Source: Pseudarthrobacter sp. ATCC 49987
GTDB lineage: Bacteria; Actinomycetota; Actinomycetes; Actinomycetales; Micrococcaceae
Direction of reading: 5' to 3'
DNA: 64,000 nt
Assembly: GCF_009928425.1 (NCBI RefSeq)
Contig: NZ_JAABNS010000001.1
Location: forward strand, 2,170,001 to 2,234,000
Of the stretch, positions 19,259 through 28,683 are shown one piece after another. How positions within the stretch are numbered: the first letter of the stretch is position 1; each line of letters starts with the position of its first letter. The notes beneath the pieces were generated by a model. It had not been told where the DNA came from and did no database searches. It saw only the letters and a program-made list of their open reading frames with translations. The position numbers and the translations under genes were made by a program.

Positions 19259-20659
19259 ATGACGACGTCACGTTCGCCAAAACCCGCCGCGAGGCCCAGC
19301 CTGCCGATGATTGCGGCCACGACGGCGGCCCTTCCCGCCGTCGTCCTGTCTTCTTTGGCGCTCGCCCAACCGGCAGCGGCCGAGTCGCGTCCCCGTGCCA
19401 TCCCGGCCACGCTGGCTGCAGCCATGCAGGCCCAGGCCCAGGGACAGACCGCACGGACGCTGGGTTCCGCGATGATTCCTGCCGGTTCCGTCCCGGCGGC
19501 CATGCCGACCGCGTTCCGCCCAGCCCAGGTGTCCGCCCCGGCGGAGTACACGATCGCCCGCGGTGACACGATCAGTGGAATCGCCGGTAAGTTCGGCCTG
19601 GACACCTACGCCATCCTGAAGTTGAACCAGCTGCAGGCGAACACCATCATCTACCCCGGTCAGAAGATCAAACTCGGCGGCTCGGCCACGGCTCCGGAGC
19701 CGGCTGCTCCGGCCGCTCCCGCTCCGTCGGCTGCTGCCGGCAGCGTCTACACCGTGAAGTCGGGCGACACACTCAGCGCCATCGCCGCCCGCCACGGCGT
19801 CAAGCTCTCCGAGGTCTTCGGCTGGAACGGGCTCAACATGGGCTCCATCATCCGCCCCGGCCAGCAGATCAAGATCGGCGGCGGCACGGCCGCGCCTGCC
19901 CCGTCGGCTCCAGCCCCCGCTCCGGTTGCTCCCGCCCCGGTGGTGCCGGCCGCAACTCCGGCTCCGGCCCCTGCCTCGGGTTCCTACACCATCAAGTCGG
20001 GCGACACGCTCTCCGGCATTGCGGCCAGGAACGGCGTCAAGCTCGCCGATATTCTTTCCGCCAACCGCCTGACGATGAGCAGCATCATCTACCCCGGCCA
20101 GAAGCTCGCGCTTCCGGGCTCGTCGATCGCGCCGGCCTCCACCCCCGCCCCGCCCGCAGCCACTGTGACGCCGCTCGTCCCGAGCACCTTCCTCGGCTTC
20201 AGCTACCCGGCAGCAGTCGTCAGCTCCGCCAACGAGAACAAGGCCCTGCTGAACGCCTCGCCGGTGCCCAGCCGGGAACAGATGAAGACCATCGTGGCGG
20301 ACACCGCCCGCCGTATGGGTGTCGACCCCTCCCTGGCCCTGGCCTTCGCCTTCCAGGAATCCAGCTTCGACCACCGCTCGGTCTCGCCCGCCAACGCGAT
20401 CGGCACCATGCAGGTCATCCCGTCCTCGGGCGTGTGGGCTTCGGACCTGGTGGGCCGCCAGCTCAACCTGCTGGACCCGTACGACAACGCCACGGCCGGG
20501 GTCGCCATCATCCGCCAGCTGGTCCGCACCAGCAAGGACCTGGACACGGCCATTGCGGGCTACTACCAGGGCCAGTACTCGGTCAGCAAGTACGGCATGT
20601 ACGACGACACCAAGCGCTATGTGGAGTCCATCAAGGCACACCAGAAGAACTTCGCCTAG
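19259..20659 (+). CDS. Secreted LysM / lytic transglycosylase-like cell wall protein
   Basis: 466 residues with an AGAGGA site 8 bp before the ATG. A Sec signal peptide (about 1-42, cleavage after QPAAA) is followed by three LysM peptidoglycan-binding domains, each starting YT(I/V)xxGDT(I/L)SxIA and ending (Y/R)PGQ(K/Q)(I/L), separated by Ala/Pro linkers. The C-terminal domain (from about residue 340) is an SLT-like lysozyme fold: ALAFAFQESSFDHRSVSP with the catalytic Glu, AIGTMQVIPSSG, and AGYYQGQYS. It probably remodels or binds peptidoglycan outside the cell. Linker composition varies and may make length polymorphic. Regulation by the upstream repeats is likely. Confidence 0.93.
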   Translation: MTTSRSPKPAARPSLPMIAATTAALPAVVLSSLALAQPAAAESRPRAIPATLAAAMQAQAQGQTARTLGSAMIPAGSVPAAMPTAFRPAQVSAPAEYTIARGDTISGIAGKFGLDTYAILKLNQLQANTIIYPGQKIKLGGSATAPEPAAPAAPAPSAAAGSVYTVKSGDTLSAIAARHGVKLSEVFGWNGLNMGSIIRPGQQIKIGGGTAAPAPSAPAPAPVAPAPVVPAATPAPAPASGSYTIKSGDTLSGIAARNGVKLADILSANRLTMSSIIYPGQKLALPGSSIAPASTPAPPAATVTPLVPSTFLGFSYPAAVVSSANENKALLNASPVPSREQMKTIVADTARRMGVDPSLALAFAFQESSFDHRSVSPANAIGTMQVIPSSGVWASDLVGRQLNLLDPYDNATAGVAIIRQLVRTSKDLDTAIAGYYQGQYSVSKYGMYDDTKRYVESIKAHQKNFA

Positions 20660-20721
20660 GAGCCGGGACAGCCCAGGCCGCGGCGCCTAACGCGCGGCCA
20701 AGCCCCACGCAGGATAACGAT

Positions 20722-20754
20722 ACGGGTCCGGATCGCATGTTGATTCGGACCCGT
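20722..20754 (+). terminator. Intrinsic terminator after LysM gene
   Basis: Perfect 9-bp stem acgggtccg (20722-20730) with cggacccgt (20746-20754), followed by ttcc. It separates the LysM gene from the kinase gene, whose start lies 27 bp on, so the kinase promoter must overlap or lie within this region. Confidence 0.65.
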
Positions 20755-20780
20755 TTCCGTGCAGCGATTAGGATCGTATA

Positions 20781-22901
20781 GTGCAGGATTACTCGTCGGA
20801 CCCTCTCGTTGGCACTCTGGTGGATGGCCGGTACCTGATTCAATCCAGGCTCGCCAGCGGCGGGATGTCCACTGTGTATGTGGCCACCGACCAGCGCCTG
20901 GAGCGCGATGTGGCGCTGAAGGTGCTGCACCCCCACATGGCCGGCGACCCGCAGTTCCTCGACCGGCTGGGCCGCGAGGCCAAGGCAGCCGCCCGGCTGT
21001 CGCACCCGCACGTTGTGGGCGTCCTGGACCAGGGCGAGGATGACAGGGTGGCCTACCTGGTGATGGAGTACATCAAGGGCCACACCCTGCGCGATGTCCT
21101 CAAGGACAAGGGCGCGCTCCCCCCGCGCGTGGCGCTGGCGCTGATCGACCCTGTCGTCGAAGGCCTGGGCGCAGCCCACGCCGCGGGGCTCATCCACCGG
21201 GACATCAAACCCGAGAACGTGCTGATCGCCGACGACGGGCGGATCAAGCTTGGCGACTTCGGACTGGCCCGCGCCATTTCGACGTCGACCAGCACCGGCG
21301 CGCTGATTGGCACCGTGGCGTACCTCTCGCCCGAACTCGTGCTCGGCAGGCAGGCCGACGCGCGCAGCGACATCTACTCGGTCGGGATCATGCTTTACGA
21401 GATGATCACCGGACGGCAGCCGTTCGACGGCGAGATTCCCGTCCAGGTGGCCTACCAGCATGTTAATTCGACCGTCGGCGCCCCCTCGGTGCTGGTGCCC
21501 GGACTGGCCGCCGAAATCGACGAACTCGTGCAGTGGTGCACCGCCAATGACCCGGACAAGCGCCCGGTCGACGGCAATTCCCTGCTCTCCGAACTCCGCC
21601 ATATCCGGACCAACCTGAGCCAGGCCGAACTCGACCTGCAGCCGCCGGCGGCACGCCCTGCCCTGCCGCCCGTGCCGGGGCCACCCGCCAGGCGTCCCGG
21701 TGGTGCCCCGGATCCGGGAGCCGGCAGCGGCGCCACCGAAATCATCGGCGGCCACCAACAACCCACGGAATTCATCGGCCGCGGCAGCAACCCGACCACC
21801 GTGATGTCCGCTTCGCCGCGGCACCCCGGCTACGGCCCGCTGTCCGCCCCGGAGGACGCACCCTACCCGGACAACCACGATGAGCGTTTCGCCAACGGAC
21901 CGGCATCCGCAGCTCCTGCCAGCAAGCGGGCGCAGCGCAAACACGACCGTGATGAGGAGAAAGCACGCCAGCGTGCCGCGGCCACCCCGGTCCGGAGCCT
22001 GCGGGAGGGAAACCCCCGGCGGCGTGGCCTGCTCTGGATTCTGGTGCTGGTCATCGCGGCACTGCTGGCCGGTGGGGCAGGCTGGTTCTTCGGCATGGGA
22101 CCGGGCTCCCCCGGGACAATCCCGCAGCTCGCGAACAAGACGGTGGCCGAGGCCCAGCAGCTGCTCCGCACGGCTGGATTCCAGTCGAACACCAGGGATG
22201 TCTTCGACGACGATGTGGCCCCCGGGCTGGTGGTCGGATCGGAACCTGCGGCCGGAGAGGTCATCCGGAAGTTCCAGCCGGTCTCCCTCGCAGTCTCCAA
22301 AGGCCCCGAGCTCTTTCCCCTCCCCGAGCTGACCGGCAAATCCCTGGATGAGGCCAAGACCGCCCTCAATGGCGCAGGCATGGCTTTGGGACAGATCGCC
22401 GAAACGTACGACGAGTCCGCCCCCGCCGGGACCGTCCTGGCGCAGGCCCCGCGCAGCGGCAATCCTGTCCGGCACGGCACTCCGGTGGACCTCACCGTGT
22501 CCAAGGGTCCGCAGCCCCTTCCGGTGCCGGACGTGCGCGGCCAGGACCAGGGTGACGCCGTCAAGGCCATCGAAGCCGCCGGCCTGAAAGCCTCGATCGC
22601 ACCCGGGACCGTCTTTGACAAAAAGGTGCCCAAGGGCGCCGTGGTCTCACAGGATCCGGCCTCCGGCAACCTCACCCGGGGCGGCACCGTGACGCTGACC
22701 GTTTCCAAGGGTCCCAAACTCGTCGACGTTCCCAGCTTCATCGGCAAGCAGGTCGACGAGGCCCGCAAAGCCCTTGAACAGCTGGGCTTCGAAGTCCGGG
22801 TGAACAACATCCTGGGCGGCTTCTTCGGCACCGTCCGGGACCAGGAACCTGTGAACAAGAAAGTTCCTGAGGGCTCTGTTGTCACACTGACCGTGGTCTG
22901 A
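20781..22901 (+). CDS. Transmembrane Ser/Thr protein kinase with four PASTA domains
   Basis: 706 residues from a GTG start. The kinase domain (about 15-275) has the ATP loop LASGGMSTVY, the VALKV lysine, HRDIKPENV catalytic loop and DFGLA. A juxtamembrane Pro/Arg-rich segment and a single membrane helix (about 413-433, GLLWILVLVIAALLAGGAGWFF) lead to four extracellular PASTA repeats, each ending VSKGP or similar, which sense muropeptides or lipid II in PknB-type kinases. The place beside an Rv2175c-like gene is that of mycobacterial pknL, yet PknL has no PASTA domains, so the kinase is architecturally PknB-like. Substrates may include GarA and the Rv2175c homologue in this window. Confidence 0.95.
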   Translation: MQDYSSDPLVGTLVDGRYLIQSRLASGGMSTVYVATDQRLERDVALKVLHPHMAGDPQFLDRLGREAKAAARLSHPHVVGVLDQGEDDRVAYLVMEYIKGHTLRDVLKDKGALPPRVALALIDPVVEGLGAAHAAGLIHRDIKPENVLIADDGRIKLGDFGLARAISTSTSTGALIGTVAYLSPELVLGRQADARSDIYSVGIMLYEMITGRQPFDGEIPVQVAYQHVNSTVGAPSVLVPGLAAEIDELVQWCTANDPDKRPVDGNSLLSELRHIRTNLSQAELDLQPPAARPALPPVPGPPARRPGGAPDPGAGSGATEIIGGHQQPTEFIGRGSNPTTVMSASPRHPGYGPLSAPEDAPYPDNHDERFANGPASAAPASKRAQRKHDRDEEKARQRAAATPVRSLREGNPRRRGLLWILVLVIAALLAGGAGWFFGMGPGSPGTIPQLANKTVAEAQQLLRTAGFQSNTRDVFDDDVAPGLVVGSEPAAGEVIRKFQPVSLAVSKGPELFPLPELTGKSLDEAKTALNGAGMALGQIAETYDESAPAGTVLAQAPRSGNPVRHGTPVDLTVSKGPQPLPVPDVRGQDQGDAVKAIEAAGLKASIAPGTVFDKKVPKGAVVSQDPASGNLTRGGTVTLTVSKGPKLVDVPSFIGKQVDEARKALEQLGFEVRVNNILGGFFGTVRDQEPVNKKVPEGSVVTLTVV

Positions 22902-22925
22902 CAGCCGCCTGGCTGCCCCGGACAA

Positions 22926-22970
22926 AAACAGCTCCGCCCCCGGCTGGATCAGCCGGGGGCGGAGCTGTTT
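22926..22970. terminator. Strong bidirectional terminator
   Basis: A perfect 20-bp stem (22926-22945 with 22951-22970) around a 5-nt loop, with A-run and T-run flanks. It terminates both the kinase gene (plus) and aroG (minus), whose stops face each other. Confidence 0.93.
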
Positions 22971-22989
22971 GCCGCCTTGGAACTGGTAC

Positions 22990-24423
22990 TTAACGCTTAG
23001 ACAGTGCTCCGGCCACCAGGAAGGCCATCTCGAGGGACTGCATGTGGTTCAGGCGGGGATCGCAGACCGATTCGTAGCGGTCCAGGAAGGACTCCTGGTC
23101 CACCGGATCGGCCCCTCCGAGGCACTCTGCCACGTCGTCGCCGGTCATTTCGACGTGCAGGCCGCCAGGGACCGTGCCCAGCGCGTGGTGGACCTCGAAG
23201 AAGCCGCGCACCTCGTCGATGACGTCGTCGAAGTTCCGGGTCTTGTAGCCGTTCGGCGAGGTGACCGTGTTGCCATGCATGGGGTCGGTGACCCAGAGGA
23301 CCTGTGCGCCGGACGCGGTGACCCGCTCCACGATCGGGGGCAGCTTCTCCCGGATGTTGCCGGCACCCATCCGGGTAATAAACGTCAGGCGGCCGGGTTC
23401 ACGGTCCGGATCCAGTTTGTCGATCAGGCGCAGCGCGTCGTCGCCGCTGGTGCCCGGCCCCAGCTTCACACCAATCGGATTGCGCACCCGCGAGAGGAAG
23501 TCGACGTGCGCGTGGTCCAGTTCGCGCGTGCGCTCACCGATCCAGAGGAAGTGCGCGGAGGTGTCGTACGGGAAGCCGGTGCGGGAGTCGATGCGGGTCA
23601 GAGCGCGTTCGTAGTCGAGCAGCAGCGCCTCGTGGCTTGCGTAGAACTCCACGCGCTTGAGCGCCTCGAAATCCGCGCCGCAGGAGGCCATGAACTTGAT
23701 GGCACGGTCGATGTCCCGGGCCAGCGACTCGTAGCGTGCGTGGGCGGGGTTCTCCGTGAAGCCCTTGTTCCACTGGTGCACGAGCCGCAGGTCGGCGAAG
23801 CCGCCCTGCGTGAACGCGCGGATCAGGTTCAGGGTGGAGGCGGACGTATGGTAGGCCTTCAACATCCGGCCGGCGTCGTGGGCGCGGGATTCCGGCGTGA
23901 AGTCATAGCCGTTGACGATGTCGCCGCGGTAGGCCGGCAGCGTGACGCCCTCGCGGGTTTCATCGTTGGACGAGCGCGGCTTGGCAAATTGCCCGGCCAT
24001 CCGGCCCATCTTGATGACCGGCATGGCAGCGCCGTAGGTCAGGACGACGGCCATCTGGAGGATGGTGCGCACCCGGGCACTGATCTTGTCCGCTGTGGCG
24101 GCCTCGAACGTTTCCGCGCAGTCGCCGCCCTGAAGCAGGAAGGCCTTGCCCTGCGCCGCGGCGGCGAGGCGTTCGCGGAGGATGTCCACTTCGCCGGCAA
24201 AGACGAGCGGCGGGAGGACCGACAGTTCCTTGACCGAGGCCTCGAAGACTGCCTTGTCCGACCAGCTCGGCTGTTGGGAAGCCGGCAGCTCCCGCCAGTG
24301 ATCCAGGCCGGGATAGTTGGCGGCACCACTCTGGGCGGTGCTGGTCAGGGCCGAGCCCGCCAGGGGCGAGCCGCTCAGGGAACTGTTCAGGGGGAAGGCC
24401 GAAGGCGCAGATAGCTCAGTCAC
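22990..24423 (-). CDS. aroG: 3-deoxy-7-phosphoheptulonate synthase, class II (DAHP synthase)
   Basis: First enzyme of the shikimate pathway, joining PEP and erythrose 4-phosphate. The 477-residue protein carries class II signatures: QGGDCAETF, GRMAGQFAKPRSS, RGD(I)VNGYDF, and WVTDPMHGNT, with the metal-binding Cys, His, Glu and Asp residues in these motifs. The N-terminal 45 residues are Ser/Ala-rich and look dispensable. It matches M. tuberculosis AroG (Rv2178c) in type and neighbourhood. Convergent with the kinase gene. Confidence 0.96.
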   Translation of the reverse strand: MTELSAPSAFPLNSSLSGSPLAGSALTSTAQSGAANYPGLDHWRELPASQQPSWSDKAVFEASVKELSVLPPLVFAGEVDILRERLAAAAQGKAFLLQGGDCAETFEAATADKISARVRTILQMAVVLTYGAAMPVIKMGRMAGQFAKPRSSNDETREGVTLPAYRGDIVNGYDFTPESRAHDAGRMLKAYHTSASTLNLIRAFTQGGFADLRLVHQWNKGFTENPAHARYESLARDIDRAIKFMASCGADFEALKRVEFYASHEALLLDYERALTRIDSRTGFPYDTSAHFLWIGERTRELDHAHVDFLSRVRNPIGVKLGPGTSGDDALRLIDKLDPDREPGRLTFITRMGAGNIREKLPPIVERVTASGAQVLWVTDPMHGNTVTSPNGYKTRNFDDVIDEVRGFFEVHHALGTVPGGLHVEMTGDDVAECLGGADPVDQESFLDRYESVCDPRLNHMQSLEMAFLVAGALSKR

Positions 24424-24502
24424 ATACCAAGGATAGTTGCCTCCGCGGCGATCGTCGGACCCGGGCCGTCATTGACTGCGCGGGTCCCGTCACACGGTCC
24501 CC

Positions 24503-25246
24503 TCAGCCGGTCCCGGGATTGGCTGGACCGGAGCCGGCGGTGCCTTCCTCGGGGACCTCCGCGGCCTTCCCGGCGAGCCGGAGCTTGACGACGGCGGCGT
24601 ACTCGTCGACGTATTCCTGGCCGGAGAGCCGCATGAGTTCGTACATGATCTCGTCGGTCACGGACCGCTGGATCAGCCGGTCGTCCTCCATGCCGTAGTA
24701 GCGGCTGAAGTCCAGCGGCTCGCCGAAGATCATTCCGATGCGCCGGATGTTGGGCATCCGCTTGCCGATCGGCTGGACTTTGTCCGTGCCGATCATCGCA
24801 ACCGGGACCACAGGGACGCGGGCCTGCAGGGCCAAGCGCGCCACGCCCACTTTGCCGCGGTACAGACGGGAGTCCGGGCTGCGGGTGCCCTCGGGGTAGA
24901 TGCCCAGGAGCGAGCCGTTCTTCAGCACGTCCATGCCGGCATTGAGTGACAGCGCGGACGCGGCCCCGCCGGAGCGGTCCATCGGCAGCTGGTTGGTGAG
25001 CCGGAAGAAGGTGGCCGTCAGCCGGCCTTTGATTCCCTTGCCGGTAAAGTACTCCGATTTTGCGAGGAACACGACGGGACGGGGCACCATCAGGGGCATA
25101 AAGATGGAGTCGGAGAAGGACAGATGGTTGGAGGCCAGAATCGCTGCGCCCTCGGCGGGGACGTTGTCCAGGCCCTTGACCCAGGGCCTGAAAAGCGTCT
25201 TCAGGACCGGCCCGAGAACGAACGTCTTCATGAACCAATAAAACAC
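24503..25246 (-). CDS. 1-acyl-sn-glycerol-3-phosphate acyltransferase family (PlsC-like)
   Basis: Membrane-associated acyltransferase of phospholipid synthesis, 247 residues from a GTG start preceded by gagagg. The acyltransferase motif I NHLSFSDS (HX4D), the block GIYPEGTRSPDS (motif III) and VPVVPVAMIG are present. A hydrophobic N-terminus (FYWFMKTFVLGPVL) probably sits on the membrane. The neighbourhood equals Rv2182c. A second PlsC-like protein occurs at 44283-45056. Exact substrate is not proven. Confidence 0.9.
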   Translation of the reverse strand: MFYWFMKTFVLGPVLKTLFRPWVKGLDNVPAEGAAILASNHLSFSDSIFMPLMVPRPVVFLAKSEYFTGKGIKGRLTATFFRLTNQLPMDRSGGAASALSLNAGMDVLKNGSLLGIYPEGTRSPDSRLYRGKVGVARLALQARVPVVPVAMIGTDKVQPIGKRMPNIRRIGMIFGEPLDFSRYYGMEDDRLIQRSVTDEIMYELMRLSGQEYVDEYAAVVKLRLAGKAAEVPEEGTAGSGPANPGTG

Positions 25247-25357
25247 GTGGTGTACCTCTCCGGAAGGCGTCTGGCCGGCCCTCCATCGGACCCGGCCAGG
25301 ACTTCAATGACACCCTACTCTAGTGAGTTTTGTCCGGAACAGTGACACGATGGGCTC

Positions 25358-26182
25358 ATGACCGGAAGCAGCACTCCCCTGGCGCCCGCAGCGTTCAGTT
25401 ATCCCGGCCACGGCGCCAACGCAGGCATCGGCGTGGCCATCTGCCACGGCTTCACGGGTAGTCCACTGAGCGTCCTTCCGTGGGCCGGGCACCTGGCCCG
25501 GCAGGGCTTCGCGGTGTCCGTCCCGCTGCTGCCCGGGCATGGCACGGACTGGCGCGACCTCGCCCGCCACAGCTGGCTGGACTGGTACCGGGAATTTGAG
25601 GCCGCCTATCTGGAGCTCGCCGCCGGAACCCGGCACTGCTACGCGGCTGGACTGTCCATGGGTGGCACCATCGCGCTGCGCGTGGCCGCGCGCCATCACG
25701 TGGCCGGGGTCGCCGTCGTCAATCCGGGACTGAGCTTCTATGACCGGCGGGTGCGCTACATCGGCCTGCTGAAGCACTTCCAGCGCACCACCGTCCCGGC
25801 CCAGGAACCGAACCCGGCGCCCGTGACCACCGGGGACGGCGACTACTCACTCACCCCGCTGGAAGCCGTCCACCAGCTGAGCAGGCTCTTCGGGGCCGCG
25901 CTGCGCGAACTGCCCGCCGTCACCGCGCCGGCGCTCGTGTTCAAGTCCGTTACCGACACCGTGGTTCCGCCCACCTCGATCGAACTGCTCCGGAAGCGGC
26001 TGGGATCGCGGGAGCTCGCGGTGGTCAGTTTGCCGGACAGCGGGCATGTGGCGACGCTCGACGTCGACGCCCCCCTGATTTTTGCGCAGTCCGTTCAGTT
26101 CTTCCTGCACCATGCAGCCGCCGCGCCGCAAGCCGCGGCGGCACGGGAGAGCCCCGCCACCAGAATCCCGGAGACCCCATGA
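25358..26182 (+). CDS. Alpha/beta hydrolase (carboxylesterase/lipase-like), copy 1
   Basis: 274 residues. It has the oxyanion-loop HGFTGSPLS, the PLLPGHGTDW segment, nucleophile elbow AGLSMGG (Ser), an Asp in VTDTVVPP and a His in SGHVATLD, so the triad Ser-Asp-His is complete. The pattern resembles Est30/monoglyceride lipase-type serine hydrolases. The stop overlaps the start of the next gene (ATGA). The neighbouring gene is a clear paralogue, so this is a tandem duplication. Confidence 0.88.
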   Translation: MTGSSTPLAPAAFSYPGHGANAGIGVAICHGFTGSPLSVLPWAGHLARQGFAVSVPLLPGHGTDWRDLARHSWLDWYREFEAAYLELAAGTRHCYAAGLSMGGTIALRVAARHHVAGVAVVNPGLSFYDRRVRYIGLLKHFQRTTVPAQEPNPAPVTTGDGDYSLTPLEAVHQLSRLFGAALRELPAVTAPALVFKSVTDTVVPPTSIELLRKRLGSRELAVVSLPDSGHVATLDVDAPLIFAQSVQFFLHHAAAAPQAAAARESPATRIPETP

Positions 26183-26982
26183 CCATTCCCCTGGACCACA
26201 CGCCGTTCAGCAGCCCGTTCACCGGGACCGGCACCCGCACCGGCGTCGTGGTCTCGCATGGCTTCACCGGCAGCCCGCACGGGGTCAGGGACTGGGCCAG
26301 GTCGCTGGCGGACGCCGGCTACGCCGTGCGGATGCCGCTGCTGCCCGGGCACGGCACCAGCTGGCAGGAGCTGGCGCGGACGCGCTGGCAGGACTGGCAC
26401 GCGGCACTCGACGCCGCCTACCTTGAGCTCGCCGGGGAATGTGACCAGGTGGTCGTTGCCGGGCTGTCCATGGGCGGGGCGCTGGCGCTGCGGATTGCCG
26501 CCACGCGGCCAGTCGCCGGGGCAGTGCTGGTTAACCCGGGCCTTGTCATTGACGATCCCCGGGCACCGCTGGCGGGCATCCTGAAATTTGTCCTGAAGAG
26601 CACCCCGGCGATCGCCAACGACATCCTGAAGGAGGGCATCGACGAGGGTGCCTATTCCCGGACGCCGGTCGCCGCGGCGCACGAACTGAACAAGATGTTC
26701 AAGGACACCGTGCGGCTCCTCCCCCGGATCACCGCTCCCGTGCGGGTGTACCGTTCCGCGGTGGACCACGTGGTCTCCGAGTCGAGCATGGTCGCCCTGC
26801 GCCGCGGCCTGACCCACGCCCCGCTGGAGGTGATCCGGCTGGAAAACAGTTACCACGTGGCTACGATGGACAACGACGCGCCCCGGATCTTCCGCGGCTC
26901 GGCCGAGTTCATCCGGTCGCTGGCTGCGGGACAGGCACCGGGCGCCGCCCACGCTAGCCAGAAGGACACGGCCGATGACTAA
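26179..26982 (+). CDS. Alpha/beta hydrolase (carboxylesterase/lipase-like), copy 2
   Basis: 267 residues, similar throughout to the preceding gene: HGFTGSPHGV, PLLPGHGTSWQELA, nucleophile elbow AGLSMGG, VDHVVSESS, and SYHVATMDND. The triad Ser-Asp-His is intact. It overlaps the upstream gene by 4 bp and the downstream membrane protein gene by 8 bp, so the three are one operon. Divergence between copies suggests different acyl substrates; none can be assigned. Confidence 0.88.
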   Translation: MTIPLDHTPFSSPFTGTGTRTGVVVSHGFTGSPHGVRDWARSLADAGYAVRMPLLPGHGTSWQELARTRWQDWHAALDAAYLELAGECDQVVVAGLSMGGALALRIAATRPVAGAVLVNPGLVIDDPRAPLAGILKFVLKSTPAIANDILKEGIDEGAYSRTPVAAAHELNKMFKDTVRLLPRITAPVRVYRSAVDHVVSESSMVALRRGLTHAPLEVIRLENSYHVATMDNDAPRIFRGSAEFIRSLAAGQAPGAAHASQKDTADD

Positions 26983-27595
26983 ACCGGACCCCAACTCCCC
27001 GGATTCCAGCGCCAACCAGGACGACGCCGTCTGGCTGGATCTCGTTGCGAGGCTGGAAGAAAAGAACCCGTCCACCGGCCCGGGAGCCCCGGAAATCCGG
27101 AAAGGCCATGACGGCGCGGGCGGAGCGGAAGCACCCGTCACGGACGGCGCCGGCAGCGCCGCAGCGCCCCGGCCCTTCAGCGACTTCGACCCGCTGGGGC
27201 TTTCCGCCGGCGTGCCGATTGAACTTTCCGCCGAGGAACGGCTGGCACAGGCCAAGGCCGACGGGACCTCCCCTGCGGCCGCGGACGCCGGCCACCAACC
27301 TGGGGACATACCCGGGCCGCGGGACTACGAGGGCGCGGAGGATGACCCGTTTGTCCCGGCCGGGTTCGTGCCGGAGGAACCGCCCAGCCTTGCCGGTGCC
27401 GACCCGATGACGGTCCTGGCCTGGCTGGGTGCGGTTGGGGGCCCCGTGGCGCTCGTGATGTCCGCGATGTTCTGGCGCTCCGCCCCGCTGATGGCCATCC
27501 TCGGAATGGTGGCGGCGTTTGCGGCGTCGGTGGTCTTCCTGATCATGAAGCTGCCGGGTGAGAAGGACGAGCACGACGACGGCGCACGCATCTAG
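26975..27595 (+). CDS. Small membrane protein of unknown function
   Basis: 206 residues. The first 140 are acidic, Ala/Gly/Pro-rich and probably disordered and cytoplasmic. Two membrane helices follow (about 145-165 VLAWLGAVGGPVALVMSAMF and 170-192 PLMAILGMVAAFAASVVFL), then a short charged tail. I do not recognise a family. The gene is coupled to the hydrolases (8-bp overlap), and its stop codon shares a CTAG with the convergent glucokinase stop. Confidence 0.75.
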   Translation: MTKPDPNSPDSSANQDDAVWLDLVARLEEKNPSTGPGAPEIRKGHDGAGGAEAPVTDGAGSAAAPRPFSDFDPLGLSAGVPIELSAEERLAQAKADGTSPAAADAGHQPGDIPGPRDYEGAEDDPFVPAGFVPEEPPSLAGADPMTVLAWLGAVGGPVALVMSAMFWRSAPLMAILGMVAAFAASVVFLIMKLPGEKDEHDDGARI

Positions 27596-28683
27596 CTGTG
27601 CATGCGGCTGCTGACCCGGGACAGGTCCGCGGCACCAATCAGGCCCGCGTTCGGGCCAAGGGCGGCCAGTTCAATTTCTGCAGCGGGCCGGAAGCCGCGG
27701 CCCGTCAGGTTCCGGGCGAAAGCCTTCCGGGCCGGCCCGACCAGCAGTTCGCCGGCATCGCAGAGTCCGCCGCCGATCACGAACTTGCCCGGATCCAGCG
27801 CGGCGGCGAGGTTGGCGAGGCCCAGGCCGAGCCACTCCCCGACGTCCTCGAGCAGTTCCCGGGACGTCGCGTCCCCGGCTTTGGCCAGTTCGGTGACAAT
27901 CACGCCGGTGATGCGCTCCACGTGGCCGTCCACCGCTTTGAGCAGTTCCTGGGCCACCGGGGAATTGGCGGCCGCGAGTTCGCGGGCTTCCCGGCCCAGG
28001 GCATTCCCGGAAGCGTACTGCTCCCAGCAGCCCCGGTTGCCGCACTCGCAGCGGTGGCCGCCGGGCATGATGATTTGATGGCCGAACTCCCCGGCCACAC
28101 CGAACCGTCCGCGTTCCAGCCGGCCGTCCATCACCATGGCACCGCCGATTCCGGTTCCGAGGGTAATGCAGACCAGGCGGTTCTGGCCCAGCCCTGCCCC
28201 GAAGCGCCACTCCGCCCAGCCGGCGGCATCGGCGTCGTTGGTCAGCAGCACGGGCCGGCGGAGCAGCCGCTGCAGGTTGTCCCGGAGGGGTTCGTTGCGC
28301 CACGCAAGATGCGGGCTGAACAGCACGGTGCCGCCGTCGAGGTCCATCCAGCCGGCCGCGCCGATCCCTACCGACCAGATCCGGTGGCCCTCGCCCAGCT
28401 CCTCGACCAGCTCAACAATGACCTGTTCGACCGCGCGGGGGTCGTTGCCGGGAGTGGACCGCTTGGCCTGGGCGAGGATCCGGCCCTCCGCGTCGACCAC
28501 ACCGGCCGCCACCTTGGTGCCGCCAATGTCCACGCCGATGGCGAGGCCCTTGCGGCCGAGCCGCAAGTGCTCCCGGAGACCCTGTCCGGCCGGTGCGGCG
28601 GCCGCGCCCGCCAGCGTCCTGCGCCGCCAGGCGGCCGTTCTGCGGTACGGGCCGGGCAGCTGTCCCGGTGATGGTGTGTGCAT
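27592..28683 (-). CDS. ROK-family glucokinase
   Basis: Sugar kinase that phosphorylates glucose, 363 residues. The ROK features are the phosphate loop VDIGGTKVAAG, the LTNDADAAGWAEWRFGAG segment, LGTGIGGAMVMDG, and the zinc motif CECGNRGCWEQYASG with E-x-x-G catalytic surroundings. The N-terminal 45 residues are basic and poorly conserved, so an internal start near the GLAIGVDIGG block is possible. ATP versus polyphosphate use cannot be read from sequence. Confidence 0.9.
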   Translation of the reverse strand: MHTPSPGQLPGPYRRTAAWRRRTLAGAAAAPAGQGLREHLRLGRKGLAIGVDIGGTKVAAGVVDAEGRILAQAKRSTPGNDPRAVEQVIVELVEELGEGHRIWSVGIGAAGWMDLDGGTVLFSPHLAWRNEPLRDNLQRLLRRPVLLTNDADAAGWAEWRFGAGLGQNRLVCITLGTGIGGAMVMDGRLERGRFGVAGEFGHQIIMPGGHRCECGNRGCWEQYASGNALGREARELAAANSPVAQELLKAVDGHVERITGVIVTELAKAGDATSRELLEDVGEWLGLGLANLAAALDPGKFVIGGGLCDAGELLVGPARKAFARNLTGRGFRPAAEIELAALGPNAGLIGAADLSRVSSRMHS

